64,000 nt of DNA from a bacterium SCSIO 12844 (GCA_024397935.1 CP073743.1:186001-250000), one strand, 5' to 3'. Shown: positions 44,682 through 53,890, counted from the stretch's first letter. Numbers and translations are program-made. The notes: generated from the letters alone by a model not told the origin.

Positions 44682-45539
44682 TTATGGTTGTTTCAGTGAA
44701 ATATGATAATCTTTGAGTGTATTTAGATAATCATCACTTTTAAAATATTTTAATTCAGTTTCACGTGATTGACTTAATACATCGGAATCAATTTTATAGC
44801 CTGGATGACACATAATAAGGCCATTATCTGTAATGTGCTTTAATGCATAGCTGAAAGTCTCTGAGAATGTATTTGGATGAAAATTATAAATACCACCAAA
44901 ACTTAAGTTATGCGGGATATTTTTTTGCTTTAATAGCTGTTGTAGGCGTTTAGCACCAGAGAATTGGATGATAAATGATTTTAAGTTACGCTGATCTACG
45001 ATATAGGCTACATTGCGGATAAAAGTATTGGTTTTTTTTAGATGATATTCATCATAAAGCCTTAATACAGCTTCTCTTACGATGGGTAAATGATGGATAT
45101 GTTGATGCCCATCTAAAAAATGGGGCATTTGATTAAAGGTATGGATAAATTGTTCAAGTTGTGCTTTTAATTCTAAATAAATTGAATTTAGGTTTAATAG
45201 TCGTAGCTGTGATCTTAATAATAGCTTGTTAAGTGAATTAAATTGACCATTATTACTTAAGCTATAGGCTTTAGTTAAGGGGCTGCCTTCTGTTAAGTTT
45301 AAATGAAGTCCAACAAAAATATGATCAAGTGATTTTAAAAGTAGTGCATCTGTTTGAAAGTCAGTAAAATTCGTTAAACAGCTTGTTGCATTAATACGTT
45401 TTAACTCAAGTAATTCAAAAATACCTTTAGAAATATCAGCTGCTTGACCAAAGTCATCTGCACAAATGATAATGGATTTGCTTAATTTTTCATTTTCATC
45501 ACACTTTTGATGTTTTTGTGAAAAGCTCTCTGCTACCAT
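44682..45539 (-). CDS. YdjC/ChbG-family sugar deacetylase (NaxD-like)
   Basis: A 285-residue carbohydrate deacetylase. The metal and catalytic residues are visible in IIICADDFGQAADIS, VGLHLNLTEG and FLDGHQHIHHLP, with LIMCHPGY near the end. In Francisella the related NaxD deacetylates undecaprenyl-phosphate N-acetylgalactosamine, which FlmK then transfers to lipid A. The divergent neighbour 38 bp away is an ArnT/FlmK-like transferase, which supports that role. Chitooligosaccharide deacetylation (ChbG) is the main alternative. Confidence 0.75.
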   Translation of the reverse strand: MVAESFSQKHQKCDENEKLSKSIIICADDFGQAADISKGIFELLELKRINATSCLTNFTDFQTDALLLKSLDHIFVGLHLNLTEGSPLTKAYSLSNNGQFNSLNKLLLRSQLRLLNLNSIYLELKAQLEQFIHTFNQMPHFLDGHQHIHHLPIVREAVLRLYDEYHLKKTNTFIRNVAYIVDQRNLKSFIIQFSGAKRLQQLLKQKNIPHNLSFGGIYNFHPNTFSETFSYALKHITDNGLIMCHPGYKIDSDVLSQSRETELKYFKSDDYLNTLKDYHISLKQP

Positions 45540-45577
45540 ATTGAAGTCTTAATCGATTATACTTTAGGAAATTGTAG

Positions 45578-47350
45578 ATGATTGAAACTAAATCACAACA
45601 CAATCTAAGCTTAGGCAATAAAAAAATACCCTCATGGCAAGTGGATGTACTGATTTTAGGTCTATGGTATTGTATTTATTTCTTATTTATGTTGGGTTCA
45701 CGTCACTTAAGTATTCCTGATGAAGGACGATACCCTGAAATTGCTAGAGAAATGCTTACTTCAGGTAATTGGATAACACCGACAATTAATGGTGTCCCCT
45801 TTTTAGATAAACCAATTCTTTATTATTGGCTTGAAGCCTTATCAATGAAATGTTTTGGTGTTAACCCATGGGCTATTCGCCTGCCACAGGCTTTATTTGG
45901 TATTATTGGCTGTTTGTCGCTGTATGGCTTTGCAAGAGTACTTTATTCAAGAAGTGTGGCATTATTGGCAAGTTTAATCTTATCGGTGAGCTTACTGTAT
46001 TTTTTTGCAGCGCATTATGCCAATATGGACTTGATTGTTGCTAATCTATTATGGATCTCATTTTTCTTTTTTATCTGTGCATTACGGATACCTTATCCTT
46101 CATACAAACGACGATTATTAATGTATTTGGTTTATATTATCGCTGGATTAGCATTTTTAACCAAAGGCTTAATGGGTGTTGTATTTCCAGCAATGGTGAT
46201 TATTATTTGGGTGCTATTAACAAAAAAGTGGCGCCAATTATTAAAAATTTATTTACCAACAGGGATACTATTATTTGCGCTTGTTGTTGTGCCTTGGTTT
46301 TACCTCGTACAAAAGGAAAATCCAGATTTTTTATACTATTTCTTTTATTATCAGCAAGTGCATCGCTTTGTCGGTAGTGGCTTTAATAATCAATTAGGCC
46401 CGTGGTTTTATTTTGTAATTGTTTTAGCAGCCTTTTTACCCTTTAGTCTTATGTTGTTACATCGCCTATTACCTGGTTTAAAATCAATTTGGAGTAATCG
46501 TTTTAGGGATGATACAACGCTTTTAATTCAGCTGTGGGTTGTATTGATTTTTATCTTCTTTAGTATTCCAAGCTCTAAAATTGTGGGCTACATACTACCA
46601 ATTATTGCACCATTGGCTTTATTAATTGCTTTATCTTTTGAGGCAATGATTAACGTAGGTATTATTAGAAAAAGCACTAAAGTTATGCATACATTGGCTA
46701 GTATGATATTTCTAGTTATTGCCATTGGCGCATTAATCTATCCTTTAATACAGAAAGAGTTTTCAACGAGCCTGTTATATATAAGCTTTATACCCGCTGC
46801 AATTGGTGCTTTGGGTGTTTTTTTAAGTTTATTTTATTCATTTAAAAATCAATTAAAAAAAGCACTCTATATTATTGTAGTTTCAATGATTATATTCAAT
46901 GCATCAGTTTTAACAACAATCCCCATATTTGATAAGAAGACATCACAGCCTTTAGTTAATATCATCAAACCATATATTCATAAAAATACAGTTTTTGTCT
47001 CTTATGAAGATTACTGGGAAGATTTGCCACTGTTATTACAGCATCATGTCTATGTTGTTTATCCATGGAAACAAAGAAATGAATTTGAATCTGATAATTG
47101 GGCTCGTGAATTTTATTTTGGAATTCAACAGTATCAGAAAACGCATCATAGCAAGTGGCCAAAGTATTTAATTACTGAAGAAGATTTCGCTAAACTTTGG
47201 TTTTCGAGCAAAAACATCTTTGTATTTATGGATCAATCCAAATTAAAACAGTTTAAGTATTACTTTAGTAATGAAAAAACAGCAATTAAGGTTTATGGGC
47301 GTTACCGTAATGTGTTTGTGGTTGGTAAAATTATAAAGCCATCACCTTAA
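45578..47350 (+). CDS. ArnT/FlmK-like lipid A glycosyltransferase
   Basis: A 590-residue GT-C (PMT-type) inner-membrane enzyme with about 12 N-terminal helices and a C-terminal periplasmic domain from about residue 445. The first periplasmic loop holds the acidic motif SIPDEGRYPEIAREM, and GLAFLTKGLMG is also typical. Such enzymes move an amino sugar from undecaprenyl phosphate to lipid A, lowering negative charge and giving resistance to cationic peptides. The matching deacetylase is divergent next door. The IS lies 9 bp after the stop codon. Confidence 0.85.
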   Translation: MIETKSQHNLSLGNKKIPSWQVDVLILGLWYCIYFLFMLGSRHLSIPDEGRYPEIAREMLTSGNWITPTINGVPFLDKPILYYWLEALSMKCFGVNPWAIRLPQALFGIIGCLSLYGFARVLYSRSVALLASLILSVSLLYFFAAHYANMDLIVANLLWISFFFFICALRIPYPSYKRRLLMYLVYIIAGLAFLTKGLMGVVFPAMVIIIWVLLTKKWRQLLKIYLPTGILLFALVVVPWFYLVQKENPDFLYYFFYYQQVHRFVGSGFNNQLGPWFYFVIVLAAFLPFSLMLLHRLLPGLKSIWSNRFRDDTTLLIQLWVVLIFIFFSIPSSKIVGYILPIIAPLALLIALSFEAMINVGIIRKSTKVMHTLASMIFLVIAIGALIYPLIQKEFSTSLLYISFIPAAIGALGVFLSLFYSFKNQLKKALYIIVVSMIIFNASVLTTIPIFDKKTSQPLVNIIKPYIHKNTVFVSYEDYWEDLPLLLQHHVYVVYPWKQRNEFESDNWAREFYFGIQQYQKTHHSKWPKYLITEEDFAKLWFSSKNIFVFMDQSKLKQFKYYFSNEKTAIKVYGRYRNVFVVGKIIKPSP

Positions 47351-47359
47351 AACATTTAA
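47351..47359 (+). repeat. Left target-site duplication of IS copy 2
   Basis: AACATTTAA directly abuts the left terminal repeat and is repeated exactly at 48914-48922, so the element created a 9-bp duplication on insertion right after the ArnT-like stop codon. Confidence 0.92.
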
Positions 47360-48913
47360 CAGCAATTCCCGCTATTAATGACACGGGTTGCAAATAAAGA
47401 CTTTTAGACCGATCATATATTTATTTTTCGTAACCTAGTTATTTTACAATGAACAATCAATTTAAAAAACATCTATCTATACCAGGTTTATTACACACAT
47501 TAAGAAATAGCTTTGCAAAAGCTACTGATAGGAAGTCATCCAGCATTTACTCACTTGTTGATTGTTTGATGTGTGGCATGGCAGTATTTGGAATGAAGTA
47601 TCCTTCATTACTTAAATTTGATAAAGATATGCGATCAGAGGGCAGTTTGGTTAAAAATAATATTAGCTCATTATATAAAGTTGAAAAAGTGCCATGTGAT
47701 ACATATTTACGTGAACGTTTAGATGAAATTGATTATCTTCAATTACGTCAGTCATTTAATGCATTACTAAGCAATCTACAAAGAGGTAAAGTTCTAGAGC
47801 AATATTGTTTTTATAATGATTATTATTTGATTTCCAGTGACGGCACAGGGATGTTTTCATCACATGAAGTGCATTGTGATAATTGCTGTGTAAAACATCA
47901 CCGTAATGGAACAAAAACTTATTATCATCAAATGTTGTGTGCTTCGATTGTACATCCTGATATAAAGCAAGTGATTCCATTAGCGCCTGAGCCAATTATT
48001 AAAAGTGATGGAACAAAGAAAAATGATTGTGAGCGAAATGCAGCCAAACGTTTAATTAAACGTCTTCGCCAAGAACACCCGCACTTAGCAATGATTTTTG
48101 TTGAAGATGCCTTATATGCCAATGGCCCTCATATTGATGACCTAAACAAACATAATATTCATTATATTCTAGGAGTAAAACCAAGTGATCATACCTGGCT
48201 TTTTGACTGGGTTAAAGCAAGTAAATCCGAGTTTTTGTCGATGTCACTAGAGGGTGTTAAACATGAATTTGAGTGGGTTAATCAAGCTGAATTAAATGAA
48301 ACTAGAAGTGATATTAAGGTTAACTTTTTGTCTTATAAACAGACAAATAAAAAAGGTAAAGTACAGCATTTTACTTGGGTGACAGACCTTGATCTTAATT
48401 CAAACAATGTATTTAAAATAATGACAGGAGCACGTGCACGCTGGAAAATTGAAAATGAGACATTTAATACATTAAAAAATCAAGGGTATAATTTTGAACA
48501 CAATTTTGGTCATGGAGCAAACAACTTATGTACAGTATTTGGCTTTTTGATGCTATTGGCATTTTTGGTAGATCAAATTCAAGAACTATGCTGTCCATTA
48601 TTTAAGTCGGCATTAAAAAAATTAGAGACAAGAAGTCGTTTATGGGACAGAATAAGAAGTGCTTTTTTTATAGCACAGATTAATAGTTGGGAAGCGCTAT
48701 ATTTACACCTATCAGGAAAAGTTAAAGCCCAATTGATCATCGACACTGGTTAATTATATTTTGCCATGAACATCGTGTTTTTAACTATACCCGGTTATTT
48801 ATTAATGAGACATAAAAATCTAATATACGGTGCATATGCTGTAGCGGTAAGTATTGTCAATGAGAATGCTAATGGAATTAATAATTAAATGAAAAATTAA
48901 GCGGGAATAGCTG
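47360..48913 (+). mobile_element. Insertion sequence, complete copy 2 (1554 bp)
   Basis: The element is bounded by 14-bp terminal inverted repeats CAGCAATTCCCGCT (47360-47373) and, read inward from the right, CAGCTATTCCCGCT (48900-48913), with one mismatch. It is flanked by perfect 9-bp duplications AACATTTAA. One transposase gene fills most of it. Identity with copy 1 and intact duplications show a recent, unrearranged insertion. Confidence 0.95.
47449..48753 (+). CDS. DDE transposase of the IS element (IS4-like), copy 2
   Basis: A 434-residue transposase identical to the one at 80-1384, with the same candidate acids Asp131, Asp220 and Glu335. It begins 89 bp inside the left terminus and ends 160 bp before the right terminus. 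The frame is intact, so the element may be active. Confidence 0.88.
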   Translation: MNNQFKKHLSIPGLLHTLRNSFAKATDRKSSSIYSLVDCLMCGMAVFGMKYPSLLKFDKDMRSEGSLVKNNISSLYKVEKVPCDTYLRERLDEIDYLQLRQSFNALLSNLQRGKVLEQYCFYNDYYLISSDGTGMFSSHEVHCDNCCVKHHRNGTKTYYHQMLCASIVHPDIKQVIPLAPEPIIKSDGTKKNDCERNAAKRLIKRLRQEHPHLAMIFVEDALYANGPHIDDLNKHNIHYILGVKPSDHTWLFDWVKASKSEFLSMSLEGVKHEFEWVNQAELNETRSDIKVNFLSYKQTNKKGKVQHFTWVTDLDLNSNNVFKIMTGARARWKIENETFNTLKNQGYNFEHNFGHGANNLCTVFGFLMLLAFLVDQIQELCCPLFKSALKKLETRSRLWDRIRSAFFIAQINSWEALYLHLSGKVKAQLIIDTG

Positions 48914-48922
48914 AACATTTAA
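48914..48922 (+). repeat. Right target-site duplication of IS copy 2
   Basis: AACATTTAA, exact copy of 47351-47359. Confidence 0.92.
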
Positions 48923-48992
48923 TAAATTGTTTGTCAGTTTATCTTAAGATCGACTAAACTAATAATGTGTTTATGATACAAGTTTTAATTTT

Positions 48993-50408
48993 ATGTCAGA
49001 TGATCATTGTTATGATGTCATTGTTATTGGTGCAGGGATATCAGGTTTAGGTGCTGCCAATGAGCTTAAACAGAAAGGAATCAATTCTTTAATATTAGAA
49101 GCAAGAGATCGTATTGGTGGTAGAATTCATACCATTAACCCTTGGGGGGCATCACTTGATTTGGGTGCTTCATGGATTCACGGTATTGAAAATAATCCAA
49201 TTGCAGAGATTGCTAAAAAGTATAATATTCGAACCGTAGAAACAGATTTTGATGATTCAGACTATTTGAAATCAAGGCGTTTATTTGCAGTTTATGATAC
49301 TTGTGGGCGTCGTTTAAGTCAGAATGAGGTTGATGAATTATTAGCACAAACACTCGCATTTGATCAGTTTTTATCTCAGACACGAAATGAATATGCACAC
49401 TTGTCATTAAGAGCAGTCTTTGATATTTATTGCCATGAAAATCAAATACAAGAAGAGCATTATCAAAAGCTTTATTATTTTTTAGGTAATATGTATGCCT
49501 GTGAGTATGGGGATGATTTATCGTTACTATCTAATGCGGTGCAGTTGCCTTATGAGCGATCTGATGTCGATGGTGCAAATGTCATTTTTACGGATGGCTA
49601 TAACCAAGTCATTAAGCGTTTAGCTCAAGGTTTGAGTATTCGTTTTAATCAACAAGTAAAATCAGTCAATTATAAAAAAGACGATATGATTGAAATTAAA
49701 ACAAAAGATAAACAATATTTCTGTCGTTATCTAATTAGTAGTTTACCATTAGGTGTTTTAAAAGCGGGGGATGTTGAATTTTCACCTGATTTACCGAGTG
49801 AGAAAGTTGAAGCAATCAGCTCATTAAAAATGGGTGCTTATAATAAGATGTATTTGTATTTTGATCGAGTATTTTGGGATAAAGATAGTGAGTGGTTAGG
49901 CTATATTCCACAAATGCATGAAGTTGGTAAAACATTAGATTTTATGAATTATTATAAATATGTTCATCAGCCAATTTTATTAATCTTCTCAGGGGCGTCA
50001 TTAGCTAAAATTCTTGAGACTTGGTCTGATAGAGAAGTGGTTGATTATATGATGCAAAAGCTTAAGATAATGTATGGTGATAAAGTCGTAGCGCCAACTT
50101 CTTATATTAGAACGAATTGGGTATCAGATCCATTTAGCTATGGTTCTTTTTCCTGCTTGCCTGTTGGCATTTCACATCATATGTATCAGGCTTTATCTGC
50201 ACCGATTGAAAATCGCATCTTCTTTGTCGGTGAAGCAACTTCTTCAACTGATCCTTCAACTGTACATGGTGCTTATACCAGTGGAGTTAATGCAGCTAAT
50301 CAAGTAGCTTTATTATCTAAAGAGATGAAAAACACAGTAAAAAAAAATGATATAGATACAAACCTTTTAGTAGAAAAAGGGACTAAGATTAAAAAACTAG
50401 TTAGTTAA
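48993..50408 (+). CDS. Flavin-containing amine oxidase (polyamine/monoamine oxidase family)
   Basis: A 471-residue FAD-dependent oxidase. The dinucleotide-binding motif VIVIGAGISGLGAANEL is followed by LEARDRIGGRIHT and DLGASWIHG; the C-terminal FAD block is FFVGEATSSTDPSTVHGAY. This resembles plant-type polyamine oxidases and bacterial monoamine oxidases, which deaminate amines with release of hydrogen peroxide. No signal peptide is present, so it is cytoplasmic. Substrate cannot be read from sequence. Its start lies 79 bp after the IS, so the insertion may affect its promoter. Confidence 0.85.
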   Translation: MSDDHCYDVIVIGAGISGLGAANELKQKGINSLILEARDRIGGRIHTINPWGASLDLGASWIHGIENNPIAEIAKKYNIRTVETDFDDSDYLKSRRLFAVYDTCGRRLSQNEVDELLAQTLAFDQFLSQTRNEYAHLSLRAVFDIYCHENQIQEEHYQKLYYFLGNMYACEYGDDLSLLSNAVQLPYERSDVDGANVIFTDGYNQVIKRLAQGLSIRFNQQVKSVNYKKDDMIEIKTKDKQYFCRYLISSLPLGVLKAGDVEFSPDLPSEKVEAISSLKMGAYNKMYLYFDRVFWDKDSEWLGYIPQMHEVGKTLDFMNYYKYVHQPILLIFSGASLAKILETWSDREVVDYMMQKLKIMYGDKVVAPTSYIRTNWVSDPFSYGSFSCLPVGISHHMYQALSAPIENRIFFVGEATSSTDPSTVHGAYTSGVNAANQVALLSKEMKNTVKKNDIDTNLLVEKGTKIKKLVS

Positions 50409-50442
50409 AGTATTAATAATGTAAGTTTCTAGGTTGTGAAAT

Positions 50443-51285
50443 ATGAAAATACGCGCGCTTGAAAATAGTTTAAATGATTGTGGAGAGATGCCAGTTTGGC
50501 ATCAAAAAGAGCAGGTGCTTTACTGGGTTGATGTACTAAAACCAAAATTATTTAGTTATCATCTAACAAGTGACAGTTATTATGAATATACACTTCCCGA
50601 TTGTATTTACTTTATGGAGATCGCACCTGATGGTTATCTATATGCTATTTTGGGAAATGATTTAGTCCAGCTGCATATTAATGATCATAAACTCCAGATA
50701 AAAAAGATTATAGAAAATTTGTGTGATGATTCGCGTGTTAGATTTAATGATGGTAAATTTGATGCTAAGGGTAGGCTTTTTTCAGGCACGATGGATTTTG
50801 AACAAAAAAATCCGATTGGAAAATTATATTGTATTTCTCCATCAGGTAAAATAGAAGTTGTTGATGAAGGCTTTATCGTTTCAAATGGTACGGATTTTAA
50901 TCATGATTTTACTTCAATGTATTTTACTGATAGTAGGCAAAGTACAATCTATCAATATGATTATAATTTAGAAAATGGCAGTATTTCAAATAAGCGGCCT
51001 TTAGTTATTTACGATCATGGCGATGGTGTACCAGATGGTATGGCCGTAGATAGAAACGGAGACCTATGGATCGCCGTGTGGTCTGGTTGGAGAATAGATC
51101 ATTTTTCATCAGATGGCCAACTTATTGAATCGATTAAAACAACCGCACGAAATATGACTTGTCCTGTTTTTGCAGGAGATAATCAACAGTTATTATTTGC
51201 AACCTCTGCAACTTTTGATTTAGAAGCAATTAACGATATGGGTAAAGATGCCGGAAAAACATTATTAATTGATTTGAAAGATTAG
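50443..51285 (+). CDS. SMP-30/gluconolactonase-family protein
   Basis: A 280-residue six-bladed beta-propeller. The metal ligands match the family: Glu in GEMPVWH, Asn in RFNDGKFDAKGRLFSGTM, Asn in VSNGTDF and Asp in VPDGMAVDRNGDLWIAVW. Members are lactonases acting on sugar-derived lactones. It lies 34 bp after the amine oxidase and may share its transcript. The physiological substrate is unknown. Confidence 0.85.
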   Translation: MKIRALENSLNDCGEMPVWHQKEQVLYWVDVLKPKLFSYHLTSDSYYEYTLPDCIYFMEIAPDGYLYAILGNDLVQLHINDHKLQIKKIIENLCDDSRVRFNDGKFDAKGRLFSGTMDFEQKNPIGKLYCISPSGKIEVVDEGFIVSNGTDFNHDFTSMYFTDSRQSTIYQYDYNLENGSISNKRPLVIYDHGDGVPDGMAVDRNGDLWIAVWSGWRIDHFSSDGQLIESIKTTARNMTCPVFAGDNQQLLFATSATFDLEAINDMGKDAGKTLLIDLKD

Positions 51286-51387
51286 TTTATTTAAAATTGA
51301 TAGATAAAAATATTAGTAGTTTTGCGTCATATAAATATATTATACTAGCTATTGTAAATATTAGATTATCTAAAAAAAGAGGACAGT

Positions 51388-51816
51388 ATGTATAGAAATA
51401 GAGTAATTTGTATCATATTAAGTATTTTGCCATTATCCCTATTTGCTGCAAATTTAACGGTTGATGTAACGAATATCAATAGTACAAAAGGGCAAATTAT
51501 TATAGGTTTATTTAATAATCCGCAAAGCTTTCCGCATGCAGGAGAAAAATATACAGCTAAGAAAATTAAACCAATTACAGGGGATGCTGCATCAACAACT
51601 TTCAAAAATCTACCAACAGGGGAATATGCAGTTATCGCCTTCCATGATTCTAATGATGATGGTAAGTTAGATCGAAAATTTGGAAGGCCGATTGAGCAAT
51701 ATGGTTTTAGTAATAATGCAACAGGCTTTATGGGGCCACCATCATTTAGTGCAGCAGGGGTGAAATTATCCAAAGATCAAACAAAGAAAATTACAATTAA
51801 ACTGAATGATGCTTGA
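51388..51816 (+). CDS. Exported DUF2141-family protein
   Basis: A 142-residue exported protein. The signal peptide ends near residue 21 (LSLFAA). The mature domain has ITGDAASTTFKNLPTGEYAV followed by IAFHDSNDDGKLDRKFGRPI and GFSNNATGFMGPPSF, typical of DUF2141, a beta-sandwich family of unknown function with an EF-like Asp-rich loop. GAGGA precedes the start. Confidence 0.85.
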   Translation: MYRNRVICIILSILPLSLFAANLTVDVTNINSTKGQIIIGLFNNPQSFPHAGEKYTAKKIKPITGDAASTTFKNLPTGEYAVIAFHDSNDDGKLDRKFGRPIEQYGFSNNATGFMGPPSFSAAGVKLSKDQTKKITIKLNDA

Positions 51817-51850
51817 GTGAGTATAGTATTTCGTTCTTGGAAGCTTAATT

Positions 51851-52264
51851 ATGTCTATGCAAAAACAATTAGAAATTAACACTTCAGGTCGTGGAATTTA
51901 TGATATTACAAGTAGTATTAATTCATTAGTTATCAGTGCTAATATATCAGCTGGTTTATGTCACATCTTTTGTCAGCATACTAGCTGTTCTTTAACCCTA
52001 TGTGAAAATTATGATGATGATGTTAAAGTGGATATTGAAACCTATTTATCAGAGTTAGTCGTTGATGGAGATAGTCGCTTTTTACATACAGCTGAAGGTA
52101 AAGATGATATGTCAGCACATATACGCACGATGTTAACGCAAAGTGAGCTTACGATTCCAATTATTGATAATCATTTGGCATTAGGCCGTTGGCAAGGAAT
52201 AAATCTATATGAACATCGCTATGGCAGCTATCATAGAAATTTGATGATAACATTAATTGGCTAA
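51851..52264 (+). CDS. yjbQ: YjbQ-family protein
   Basis: A 137-residue YjbQ protein. FCQHTSCSLTLCENYD, DSRFLHTAEGKDDMSAHIR and ALGRWQGINLYEHR are the family motifs. E. coli YjbQ shows weak thiamine-phosphate synthase activity and is thought to have another main role. It lies 34 bp after the DUF2141 gene. Confidence 0.9.
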   Translation: MSMQKQLEINTSGRGIYDITSSINSLVISANISAGLCHIFCQHTSCSLTLCENYDDDVKVDIETYLSELVVDGDSRFLHTAEGKDDMSAHIRTMLTQSELTIPIIDNHLALGRWQGINLYEHRYGSYHRNLMITLIG

Positions 52265-52277
52265 TTGGGCTTTATTC

Positions 52278-52826
52278 ATGCCGGATGTTAATATACAGTT
52301 TGAAAAAGTACTAAATAAACATAAAGCAATCATTTTAGAGTGGTTTAGTAAGGATCATGTCAAAGCATTTTACTATGGTGAAGGTTTAGAAAATACGCTG
52401 AATAATCTTCAATTATACTGTCAAGGCACTAATGATAATGGGCATTATTCATTTGATCATTGGATTGCTTATTATGGTAATCAGCCATTTGGATTTTTAA
52501 TGACTTCACCTGTTACTGGCCCTTATGATTGTGATGATGACTATAATAAGTGGCATGAGACTGGTAAGAAAATTTATACACTAGATTTATTAATTGGAGA
52601 GGCTGCGTTTTTAAATAAAGGCTTAGCAGATAAGATGATTAAAACATTTATTCTCAATGACTATGTCGATGCAGATATATTTTTAATTGATCCAGAAGCC
52701 GCTAATTCAAAAGCTATACATGTTTATGAAAAAGTAGGTTTTAAAAAAATAGCTGAATTTTATCCACAGTTTAATCAGAAATTGCATATCATGATGCGAC
52801 TACTAGTTGATGATTTAAAGTGCTGA
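52278..52826 (+). CDS. GNAT-family N-acetyltransferase (AAC(6')/RimI-like)
   Basis: A 182-residue acetyltransferase. The acetyl-CoA region is LLIGEAAFLNKGLADKMI, followed by DPEAANSKAIHVYEKVGF, as in aminoglycoside 6'-acetyltransferases and the IucB-like group. The substrate is unknown, so no resistance is claimed. I start at ATG 52278; the open frame begins with a TTG at 52257 that overlaps yjbQ. Confidence 0.75.
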   Translation: MPDVNIQFEKVLNKHKAIILEWFSKDHVKAFYYGEGLENTLNNLQLYCQGTNDNGHYSFDHWIAYYGNQPFGFLMTSPVTGPYDCDDDYNKWHETGKKIYTLDLLIGEAAFLNKGLADKMIKTFILNDYVDADIFLIDPEAANSKAIHVYEKVGFKKIAEFYPQFNQKLHIMMRLLVDDLKC

Positions 52827-53036
52827 ATAGCCAATCATGCTAATAGATAAGATCATTAAAACTAGAGAGAATAGATTAATGACAATTGCCAAGCTATTTT
52901 TCTTTTGCCATTCAAAATTTAGATAAGCAACAACAGTTGATGAGATAATAATAATTGCCAGAAATAATCGCTAATAAAAACGATAAAGTAGATATTTGAT
53001 CGATCCTTTTTACAATGCCATTTACTACATGAATTT
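52815..53036 (-). pseudogene. Possible remnant of a small two-helix membrane protein gene
   Basis: On the minus strand one frame (52815-52970) encodes LAIIIISSTVVAYLNFEW, a short loop, then SLVLMILSISMIGYSAL and a stop. It lacks a start and is closed upstream by TAG at 52971-52973. A neighbouring frame just upstream encodes RIDQISTLSFLLAII and would join it smoothly after a one-base shift. Together they look like a membrane protein broken by a frameshift with a lost start. It overlaps the acetyltransferase end by 12 bp. The evidence is weak. Confidence 0.25.
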
Positions 53037-53124
53037 ACATTCAGGCAGACTATCAAAAATAAAAGTTTGATACAAGATAATCAAAGGTGGTATTTAAATT
53101 TGAGTTATAAATAAGCAAGTTAGT

Positions 53125-53175
53125 TAATATAATACAAAAATAAGTAGACATGCTTCATATTTTTGTATTATATTA
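53125..53175. repeat. 18-bp perfect inverted repeat in a 458-bp gap
   Basis: TAATATAATACAAAAATA (53125-53142) is the exact reverse complement of 53158-53175, with a 15-nt loop. No U-tract follows, so it is not a standard terminator. It lies 110 bp upstream of the IcmC/DotE-like gene. Apart from this and the remnant at 52815-53036, the gap 52827-53284 shows nothing I can name. Confidence 0.7.
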
Positions 53176-53284
53176 GTCGAATCTGATTAAAAATAATTAG
53201 AGATTAAAACAGCATATTCTATGATATAGAAGTAAATACATAGTGCTTTAGAACAACAACAATAATTAGGGGAATGCAAAAGAT

Positions 53285-53872
53285 ATGAGCAGCTCAGGGT
53301 GTCTAACTCAATTACCAGATGATGCTTCATTTACAACATATGCCCACTATGTGATCTGTCAAATTGGTGATTCTGATTGGGGCTTTTATACACTAGTTAC
53401 TACATTTGGTACTTTGGTAGGATTTATATTAGTAATCATTGGTTTTTATCGCTTACAAAAGCATGGTAGACAGCAACAAATGTTTCGCTATCATTCGCCA
53501 CTGGCAACGTTTTTCTATCTTTTATCGGGTGTTGGCCTTTTATCATATACGGGATTTTTCGAAATGCTAAGCTATACATTATTTAGTAATTATAGTTTTG
53601 ATGCTAATCCTATCCAACAATATATAGAATCAACGGCAGACTCACAAACGACTACTGAAGTCGCAATGCAATCTTTAACTTATACTTGCTTAATCGTTAT
53701 AGGTGCTATAGCTGTGATTCGCGGTATGGTTGGACTAATTAAATTAGGTGAAGGACAAGGTGGTAGTGCAGAAATATCCTCAACTATTATGTATATAGTT
53801 GCAGGAGCTTGTGGATTAAATGCACAGGTCGTACTAAGCTTTTTCGGCATTTGGAGTACTGGTAGCGCTTAA
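53285..53872 (+). CDS. IcmC/DotE-like membrane protein
   Basis: A 195-residue inner-membrane protein with four helices (about 38-57, 75-96, 128-147, 165-188). The segment IGAIAVIRGMVGLIKLG followed by a Gly-rich turn and a hydrophobic stretch with an internal Asn resembles the C-terminal half of IcmC/DotE and DotV of Dot/Icm type IVB secretion systems, and related conjugation proteins. No other secretion gene is nearby, so it is an orphan, a duplicate or part of a split locus. AGGGG lies 12 nt before the ATG. The family assignment is by memory of the pattern and needs a profile search. Confidence 0.5.
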   Translation: MSSSGCLTQLPDDASFTTYAHYVICQIGDSDWGFYTLVTTFGTLVGFILVIIGFYRLQKHGRQQQMFRYHSPLATFFYLLSGVGLLSYTGFFEMLSYTLFSNYSFDANPIQQYIESTADSQTTTEVAMQSLTYTCLIVIGAIAVIRGMVGLIKLGEGQGGSAEISSTIMYIVAGACGLNAQVVLSFFGIWSTGSA

Positions 53873-53890
53873 AAGTCATTTAGGCTTTTT
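53871..53890 (+). terminator. Weak terminator after the IcmC/DotE-like gene
   Basis: AAAAGTC (53871-53877) can pair with GGCTTTT (53883-53889) around ATTTA, with the T-rich arm forming the tract. It overlaps the stop codon region and separates convergent genes. Confidence 0.4.
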
